Shown: one piece after another, positions 58,417 through 64,000 of the stretch
How positions within the stretch are numbered: position 1 is the stretch's first letter
Layout: each line of letters opens with the position of its first letter
From: JAPULR01 sp965238215
Lineage (GTDB): Bacteria; Chloroflexota; Dehalococcoidia; Lucifugimonadales; GCA-2712585
Direction: 5' to 3'
NCBI GenBank assembly: GCA_965238215.1
Contig: OZ250180.1
Coordinates: 2,232,001-2,296,000, forward strand
DNA: 64,000 nucleotides
Notes under the pieces: model-generated
What the model saw: only the letters and a program-made list of their open reading frames with translations
Databases searched by the model: none
Told to the model about the DNA's origin: nothing
Program-made: the position numbers and the translations under genes

Positions 58417-60612
58417 ATGAGAATAGAGGCAAAGTTACTCTTGTTGGCCCTCGTGGTATTGCCGGTCTTGTTGAATTGCTCGACAGGAAAGGGTGGAGAG
58501 ACCCCGGCTGCCACCGCAACTCCAATCCCTGCTGCAACTATCAGCCCAACGCCCGTTGCCGCCACCATTTCCACACCGACACTCGCACCTCCTCAACCTC
58601 AGACGCCCATGCCTGTAACCATGGCCACGCCGACATCCATACCCACATTCACACCCGTTCCAATACCTACATCGTCGCCCACCCAACCTGCAACTCCAAC
58701 TCCTTCCGCGACACCCACACCAACTGCGATACCTGCGCCTACTGCGACACCCAAACCTACACCCGCGCCCACACGCACCCCTACGCCTGAACCGACACCG
58801 GAGCCAACTCCAACAAGAGAAACGACGTCAGTGAAAGAGGGAGTATCTCATCCATGCGGCCCAGCCCACAGTGTGTTTGGGGATGTAGGAATTATAGAAC
58901 ACTTCATACATTGGACCCCCGATGGCTTGAGGATTGTGTTTGACGACGGTTCATCGGTGTTGGCGGTGAATGCTGATGGCACGGGGCTTCGAACGGTGGT
59001 TGACGCTAATCCTGGATTCGGCTTCAGGGACGGCTTCTATGCCGAGGTTTCACCCGATGGATCGACTATCGCGTACACCTCGTGTCAGTACACATCAGAG
59101 ATTTCGGAGTACAGAAAAAGGGAGGGTGTAACTGAACGGGACTACTACCACTATGAAATCGGAACCGTGGCTATTGATGGCACACAGGTGACTCGTATTA
59201 CGGAGAATGAAAACATAGACCACTATCCCACATGGTCTCCCGATGGTAAAAGAATGGTCTCCATACGAGGGGAAGATCCCTATGAACACGCGACGAAAGT
59301 GTCTCAGACAATGTTGAGGGATGGCTCAGATAAACGTGACGTGGTGGTGAACTGGCTCACTGCAAAGGGTGTCCCCGATGAAATTACGTATACAAGAATT
59401 CCCCTCTTCGTTCCAAGGTGGTCTCCCGACGGGCGTCATCTGGCAGTGGTTGTTAAGGAAGTCGGAGAGACAAGCTGGGCCGCGCAGTTCGCCATATACA
59501 CGATTGGAGTTGACGGCTCTCAACCCCGCCGAATATCAGAGACAGCGAGTCAACCTTCTTGGTCTCCAGACGGGAGTCGCATTGCATTGGCTAGGGTTGA
59601 ACGTGACGAAATAGTGCTCATCACACTAGCGAGCGACGGTTCTGATTCCACGCAAGTGACGAAGATAACCAAAATGGGCAAATACATTGAGGACAATGCG
59701 AGTCGATACGACTCCTGGATAGACGTTCTGTCATGGTCACCTGACGGGGCTCATATCATGTTTGGATGTGACGTGGGGCTGTGCATTGTCAACGTGGAAA
59801 GTGGTGTTGTAAGCGAGTCATCCGTAGAAGACGTACCACCAAATCCGAAGTACCCGTATTACTATACTGGACAGTGGGCACACCTTGAGGCGGCGTGGTC
59901 TCCTGATGGCTCAAGGATCGCGGTACGTGCTCCCAACTTCCCCAGCGCGGAACCGGGTGGTTATTCGGTCGTCTACACCATGGACCCGGACGGCACGAAT
60001 GTGGAGGTACTGGTACGGAGCGGTATCGCCAAGAGTCCTCAGGATTCCATCTTGGGAGAATACGAGTCTGAAATGGCTGCCTGCAGTAACGGCAATGTGA
60101 TCCCAGAGCCTGAAAGTAATCCTGGGCTGGTGGCAGATTGCGTTACACTTATGTTGGTGAGGAATACTCTGGCGAGGGAAGTTCCCCTCAACTGGGGCCC
60201 CGACGTTCCCATTGATCAGTGGGAAGGCATCACCATCGGCGGCGAGCCCCCCAGAGTTATAGGCTTGGAACTGCTGTGGGGCGTGGGGATTGGATGGATC
60301 CATCCAATCCCCAGGTGGCAAATCATCCAAGGCGATTACAAGGTCGAATCGAGAACAGGCCTGCCGAAGGAGCTTGCCAACCTCACGAAGCTGCAGACAC
60401 TTTCACTAGCCGTGAACCGCGTGGCAGGTGGTAATCATACGGAATTATTCGACCCGGAGGATTCTGTGGTCCCATTGGAATTGGCTAGCCTGAAGGATCT
60501 GCGCCATCTGTACATCAAGTGGCCGGCCTTTCTGGGATGTATTCCAGACCAGTTCTCGGACGTGTGGGTGGACGCTACCGCCTTGAATCGCTGCGAGGAT
60601 AAGAGCTCATGA
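58417..60612 (+). CDS. surface lipoprotein with PD40/TolB-like propeller and LRR-associated C-terminus
   Basis: The 731-residue protein has a signal peptide with lipobox ending at C21, nearly identical at DNA level to that of the lipoprotein at 56588. A Thr/Pro linker of about 100 residues follows, then a propeller with repeated WSPDG motifs (PTWSPDGKRM, PRWSPDGRHL, PSWSPDGSRI, LSWSPDGAHI, AAWSPDGSRI) at about 165-560. The C-terminal module (NPGLVADC, LNWGPDVPIDQWEGIT, RVIGLEL, then LPKELANLTKLQTLSL) resembles the LRR module of the paralogue. A perfect palindrome interrupts this module. Cell-surface binding role inferred. Confidence 0.85.
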   Translation: MRIEAKLLLLALVVLPVLLNCSTGKGGETPAATATPIPAATISPTPVAATISTPTLAPPQPQTPMPVTMATPTSIPTFTPVPIPTSSPTQPATPTPSATPTPTAIPAPTATPKPTPAPTRTPTPEPTPEPTPTRETTSVKEGVSHPCGPAHSVFGDVGIIEHFIHWTPDGLRIVFDDGSSVLAVNADGTGLRTVVDANPGFGFRDGFYAEVSPDGSTIAYTSCQYTSEISEYRKREGVTERDYYHYEIGTVAIDGTQVTRITENENIDHYPTWSPDGKRMVSIRGEDPYEHATKVSQTMLRDGSDKRDVVVNWLTAKGVPDEITYTRIPLFVPRWSPDGRHLAVVVKEVGETSWAAQFAIYTIGVDGSQPRRISETASQPSWSPDGSRIALARVERDEIVLITLASDGSDSTQVTKITKMGKYIEDNASRYDSWIDVLSWSPDGAHIMFGCDVGLCIVNVESGVVSESSVEDVPPNPKYPYYYTGQWAHLEAAWSPDGSRIAVRAPNFPSAEPGGYSVVYTMDPDGTNVEVLVRSGIAKSPQDSILGEYESEMAACSNGNVIPEPESNPGLVADCVTLMLVRNTLAREVPLNWGPDVPIDQWEGITIGGEPPRVIGLELLWGVGIGWIHPIPRWQIIQGDYKVESRTGLPKELANLTKLQTLSLAVNRVAGGNHTELFDPEDSVVPLELASLKDLRHLYIKWPAFLGCIPDQFSDVWVDATALNRCEDKSS
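60284..60313. repeat. perfect 30-bp palindrome inside the lipoprotein gene
   Basis: The 15-base arm TGGGGATTGGATGGA is followed at once by its exact reverse complement, centred on GGATCC. It encodes GIGWIHPIP, part of a segment absent from the paralogue. Confidence 0.9.
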
Positions 60613-60704
60613 ACAGCAGGTTCATCCTTCCTGGCTGCCTTCTGCTGCTTTCCGGCATTCTGTTGGTTGTTGCAAGGTCAGGCCACAACCAGAGTGGCGA
60701 ATAA
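60609..60704 (+). CDS. 31-residue hydrophobic peptide
   Basis: The ATG overlaps the stop of the lipoprotein gene (ATGA). The peptide MNSRFILPGCLLLLSGILLV plus 11 polar residues is one membrane helix or a signal-like sequence. Translational coupling makes expression plausible. It could instead be a remnant of a further gene's signal peptide. Confidence 0.4.
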   Translation: MNSRFILPGCLLLLSGILLVVARSGHNQSGE

Positions 60705-60849
60705 GGCCTATAGACGGTCGGAGTCATCACGGCGGACTTGGCGTGGGTGCGCCTTGACAGTCTGGCCAGCCCCTCATAACATGGCCCAAGCTGGCGTGTT
60801 TGAGAAACACGCCGCAAAACAATCTTCGAAACTACCGTAAGGAGCGCCT

Positions 60850-62031
60850 ATGGTTGACCTTCGAAAGGCTGCCGCCATCGTCGGCATCTACGAGCATCCC
60901 GCCCGATTCGCCCCCGACAAGAGCGAGCTTCTGGTGCAGGCGGAGAGCGTCATTGGCGCTCTTGCCGATGCCGGGCTTGAAAAGAAGGACGTGGACGGCT
61001 TGTTCTCCTCGTCGATGTCGGTGCGGATGGCGAACGTTTCGCTGGCCGACTACATGGACCTCTACCCCAAGCATCTGGACGACACCAGCGTCGGCGGGGC
61101 ATCTTTTGAGTTCCACCTGGGTCACGCCGTCAACGCCATCGCCGCGGGACGCATCGACGTTGCAGTCATCACCTATTCGACCCTGCCACGTTCGGGAGGG
61201 ATTTCAATAGGGACCGGCGGGGCTGCCCGTTTGGGCGCGCCGCGTCTGCATCCCGCGCCCGACAGCTTCGAGGAGCTTTACGGGTTCACCACGGTGGGGC
61301 TGTACGCCATGCTGGCCCAGCGGCACATGCACCAGTACGGCACAACCTCGGAGCAGCTGGCGGAGATAGCCGTGAACACCCGCAGGCACGCCTCCATGAA
61401 CCCGCAGGCGCTGTATAGGGACATCATCACCGTGGACGACGTGGTGAACTCGCGCATGATTTCAGACCCGCTGCACCTTCTTGACTGCTGCGTCATCAGC
61501 GACGGCGGAGGCGCAGTAGTGATTGCCTCGCCGGAGGTGGCACGGAACTGTCGCCAGACCCCGGTTTGGATTCTCAGCCAGGCTGAAGGGGTGGCCCACC
61601 AGGGGGCCGGCCGCCGAGACCTGATGTACCTGGCGGCGGCGCAGACGGGTGGGCCGGCTATGGCGGCTGCGGGTGTCACTCACGACGACTTCGACATGGC
61701 GATGATCTACGATTCGTTCACCATTACCGTACTTATGACGCTGGAAGACTTGGGCTTCTGCAAGAAGGGAGAGGGCGGCGACTTCGTTTCCAACGGTCGT
61801 ATCGGCCTTGGGGGGGAGCTGCCCATCAACACCGACGGGGGCGGCCTCTCTTCCAACCACCCGGGCATGAGAGGTCTGTTCCTGCTGCTGGAGTCCACCC
61901 GGCAGTTGCGGCATCAGTTTGAAGGCACGTCACGACAGGTGCCGAACTGTCAACTGGCCCTTGTTCATGGCACGGGCGGGACCCTGGCTTCTCGACACAG
62001 CGGCGGCACCGTAGTATTGGGGAGGGACTAG
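60850..62031 (+). CDS. thiolase-like protein (SCP-x/lipid-transfer group)
   Basis: The 393-residue thiolase-fold protein has AAIVGIYEHPARF, a central GHAVNAIAAGRIDVAVI, and the C-terminal NTDGGGLSSNHPGMRG with the thiolase histidine. The nucleophilic cysteine expected near SVGGASFEFHLG is missing, and the second catalytic cysteine position reads VHGTGGT, so thiolysis is unlikely. Homologues pair with DUF35 proteins, as here, and some such pairs act as aldolases on steroid side-chain CoA thioesters. Reaction inferred only as acyl-CoA C-C bond chemistry. AAGGAG precedes the ATG. Confidence 0.85.
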   Translation: MVDLRKAAAIVGIYEHPARFAPDKSELLVQAESVIGALADAGLEKKDVDGLFSSSMSVRMANVSLADYMDLYPKHLDDTSVGGASFEFHLGHAVNAIAAGRIDVAVITYSTLPRSGGISIGTGGAARLGAPRLHPAPDSFEELYGFTTVGLYAMLAQRHMHQYGTTSEQLAEIAVNTRRHASMNPQALYRDIITVDDVVNSRMISDPLHLLDCCVISDGGGAVVIASPEVARNCRQTPVWILSQAEGVAHQGAGRRDLMYLAAAQTGGPAMAAAGVTHDDFDMAMIYDSFTITVLMTLEDLGFCKKGEGGDFVSNGRIGLGGELPINTDGGGLSSNHPGMRGLFLLLESTRQLRHQFEGTSRQVPNCQLALVHGTGGTLASRHSGGTVVLGRD

Positions 62032-62033
62032 AG

Positions 62034-62441
62034 ATGAGCGAGTGGAAGAGACCCCTACCGACCATCACCGGCGAAAGCCTTCCGTACTGGGAGGCCTGCC
62101 AGCGGGGAGAGTTGCTGATTCAGCGATGCGACCAGTGCCGGGAGTACCAGTTCTATCCCCGCGGCATCTGCGCCAACTGCTTCACCGGCAAGGTGCAGTG
62201 GGTCAAGTCCAGCGGCAAAGGCTCCGTCTGGACCTTCACCGTCACCCGGCAGAACCGCACCGCCGGTTTCGACGAAGGCCCTTACGCCCTGGCCCTGGTG
62301 GAGCTTGAGGAGGGCGTGAAGATGTTTACCAACATCGTCGGCTGCGATCCCTTCGACGTTCGGATTGGCATGCCCGTCGAGGTTACTTTCGTCAAGGCCA
62401 ATAGCCAGGTAACCGTGCCCTTCTTCAAACCCGCGGAGTAG
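62034..62441 (+). CDS. DUF35 OB-fold/zinc-ribbon protein (thiolase partner)
   Basis: The 135-residue protein has an N-terminal helix, a rubredoxin-like zinc ribbon C32-x2-C35 and C46-x2-C49 (CDQC, CANC), then an OB-fold domain (GSVWTFTVTRQNRTAGF, PYALALVELEEGVKMFTNIVG). Such proteins bind acyl-CoA and form complexes with thiolase-like partners. The start is 2 nt after the stop of the thiolase-like gene, which argues for a stable complex. Confidence 0.9.
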   Translation: MSEWKRPLPTITGESLPYWEACQRGELLIQRCDQCREYQFYPRGICANCFTGKVQWVKSSGKGSVWTFTVTRQNRTAGFDEGPYALALVELEEGVKMFTNIVGCDPFDVRIGMPVEVTFVKANSQVTVPFFKPAE

Positions 62442-62448
62442 GTGAAAA

Positions 62449-63873
62449 ATGGACTCCCTAGAACTCTGCTACATGAGCGTGGACGAGCTTTCGCCCCTGA
62501 TACGGGATGGGGAAGTCTCGCCCGTGGAAGTTACCCAGGCGCACCTTGGGAGAATCGCCGCCACGGAACCCCGGCTCAACGCCTTCATAACCTTGCTTGA
62601 GGACCAGGCGCTGGCCGACGCTCGGGAAGCGGAGGGTGAGATAGGGGAAGGGCGATATCGCGGCCCGCTCCACGGCATTTCGCTGGGCCTGAAAGACCTC
62701 TATTACACCGAGGGCGTGATAACGACTTCCGGGGTGCGGATATATGAAGACTTTGTGCCGAGCTACGACAGCACCGTCACCCGCCGGATGAGAGAAGCGG
62801 GGACTGTTCTTCTAGGCAAGCTGAACCTGGCGCCGTTGGCCATGAGCGGGCGGGGAGAGAACCCCTTCTTTGGCGACGCGCTGAATCCGTGGGACACAGA
62901 TATGGTCCCCGGGGGATCCAGCAGCGGCTCCGGCGTGGCCGCCGCCACGGGCCAGTGTACCATTACCATGGGTTCCGACACCGGCGGCTCCATCCGAATC
63001 CCGGCGTCCTTCTGCAACCTGGTCGGTCACAAACCCACCTATGGACTGGTGAGTCGCTACGGAGTCAGCCCTCTCTCCTGGGGGTTGGACCACTGCGGCC
63101 CCATGACTCGGACCGTCATGGATACCGCCCACGCCATGAACGCAATCGCTGGTCACGACCCCAACGACCCGACTTCCGCCCGCATTGACGTTCCCGACTA
63201 TGCGGCGTCCGCGCGAGAAGGCATTCGGGGTCTCCGTATCGGTATGCCAAGGGAATTCTTCGATATGCCCATGGAGGCCGAGGTAAGAAGCGTCGTGCAG
63301 AAGGCTATGGTTGTGCTGGAGGAGCTTGGGGCGGAGCTGGTGGAGGTCTCCTGGCCCAATTTCTACCGAGCCGTCACGATGGGCCACATCATCTCCATAA
63401 CGGAGGCGTCTTCGATACACACCCACCTGGTGGAGACAAGAGGGTCCGAGGAAGTATCCAAGATACTGCGAAAGTTCCCCCGAATAGAGGCGGGGATGAT
63501 GATATCCGCTGCCGACTATCTGGAGGTGCTTAAGCTTCGCCGGAACTACACCGAAGAGAGCCACCAGGCGATGAAGGACGTGGACCTGCTGGTTGGGCCC
63601 ACTATGCCCATGACGCCCTTCCCCCTGGCCGCCGCCGAGGTGCAGCTAGAGGGCAAGAGCTTCGGTGCGGAGAAGGCCATACCCACTTTCACCCGCCCCT
63701 ACGACCTGAACGGCTTTCCCGCCGTCTCCGTGCCGTGCGGGTTCTCTGAAGCGGGCCTGCCAATCGGGCTGCAGATAGCCGCGAAACCCTACCGGGACCA
63801 CGTGGCCTTCCGCGCTGCTTACGCCTACGAACAGGCTACCGAGTGGCACAAACAACGCCCGCCCCTCCCGTAG
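62449..63873 (+). CDS. amidase signature family hydrolase (GatA-like)
   Basis: The 474-residue protein has the amidase signature with the Ser-cisSer-Lys triad: K82 in GLKDLYYTEG, S157 in PGGSSSGSG and S181 in SDTGGSIRIP. The spacings (75 and 24) are those of the family. It is GatA-like in length, but no gatB/gatC is nearby, so a free-standing amidase is more likely. It lies 7 nt after the DUF35 gene and is probably in the same operon, which may link it to degradation of an amide-bearing compound. Confidence 0.88.
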   Translation: MDSLELCYMSVDELSPLIRDGEVSPVEVTQAHLGRIAATEPRLNAFITLLEDQALADAREAEGEIGEGRYRGPLHGISLGLKDLYYTEGVITTSGVRIYEDFVPSYDSTVTRRMREAGTVLLGKLNLAPLAMSGRGENPFFGDALNPWDTDMVPGGSSSGSGVAAATGQCTITMGSDTGGSIRIPASFCNLVGHKPTYGLVSRYGVSPLSWGLDHCGPMTRTVMDTAHAMNAIAGHDPNDPTSARIDVPDYAASAREGIRGLRIGMPREFFDMPMEAEVRSVVQKAMVVLEELGAELVEVSWPNFYRAVTMGHIISITEASSIHTHLVETRGSEEVSKILRKFPRIEAGMMISAADYLEVLKLRRNYTEESHQAMKDVDLLVGPTMPMTPFPLAAAEVQLEGKSFGAEKAIPTFTRPYDLNGFPAVSVPCGFSEAGLPIGLQIAAKPYRDHVAFRAAYAYEQATEWHKQRPPLP

Positions 63874-64000
63874 CAGTCAATTATTGACAACACCCGGCGC
63901 CAATAGCGGCTAAAGCGGCAAGCGATTGACAGCGCCCAAAACCAATGATTCAATAGGAATCAGATAGAAATTGATGGGTACGGTATATTTCAGATAGGAG
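63874..64000. other. intergenic at window end, likely promoter of the next gene
   Basis: TTGACA occurs at 63885-63890 and again at 63926-63931. The window ends with GATAGGAG, an SD-like sequence for a gene beyond the edge. TATATT near 63984 is a possible -10. Confidence 0.35.

Noticed and set aside
62449..63873. gatA of the tRNA-dependent amidotransferase
   Set aside because: Signature and length fit, but no gatB or gatC is present and the gene is coupled to a thiolase-like/DUF35 pair, so a general amidase call is safer.

Overview
The window reads as a bacterial chromosome segment, most likely from the phylum Chloroflexota and probably a Dehalococcoidia/SAR202-like lineage. This assignment is inferred from gene content, since no rRNA is present. 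The supporting signs are threonine/alanine/proline-rich linkers after lipoprotein signal peptides, several amidohydrolase_2 proteins, a sortilin-like propeller protein, an NHL propeller, DUF1028 and DUF2851 proteins, a thiolase-like/DUF35 pair, and GC-rich codon usage. Many genes use GTG or TTG starts.

Layout: 1-5.7 kb holds the N-terminal part of an FAD-linked oxidase, a Nudix hydrolase, a VapBC-type toxin-antitoxin pair, a beta-hydroxyacid dehydrogenase and sucCD. 5.7-10.4 kb is information processing and stress: hisS, the bifunctional (p)ppGpp enzyme, rpsT, and lexA with a clear Gram-positive-type SOS box. 10.7-17.1 kb has an MFS transporter, a zinc-type dehydrogenase, and the minus-strand operon pdxS-pdxT-SpoIIIAA/R3H ATPase-tmk. 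17.1-17.8 kb is a repeat-rich intergenic stretch. 17.8-25.1 kb is a pyrimidine cluster: a PyrR-type attenuator, pyrR, pyrB fused to a PyrI-like zinc domain, carA, an unknown gene, a terminator and carB. 25.2-32.8 kb carries a GT2 glycosyltransferase, tilS, a histidine phosphatase, a CorC-like protein, tsaD, a membrane protein with a doubtful C-terminus and DUF2851.

33-38 kb is the accessory region. It contains an IS5-type transposase with a frameshift, an AT-rich PD-(D/E)XK nuclease gene, a small wHTH-like protein, an intact SDR, an Mrr-type restriction endonuclease, and 5' and 3' fragments of a second SDR on either side. From 38 to 54 kb there are DUF1028, an epimerase, an NHL propeller, a DUF4349/PKD lipoprotein, a YgjP-like metallopeptidase, dxs, a large BNR/VPS10-like propeller protein, a solute-binding lipoprotein, an amidohydrolase and a phosphatase. 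54-64 kb holds nudC, a second amidohydrolase, two related surface lipoproteins (one interrupted by an in-frame stop), a thiolase-like/DUF35 pair and an amidase.

Three cross-cutting patterns stand out. First, several genes without a Shine-Dalgarno sequence have a TANNNT box 6-8 nt before the start codon, which suggests leaderless transcripts. Second, -10 boxes of the form TAGAAT recur. Third, several short repeat families recur in intergenic DNA. No CRISPR array, tRNA or rRNA gene was found by eye.
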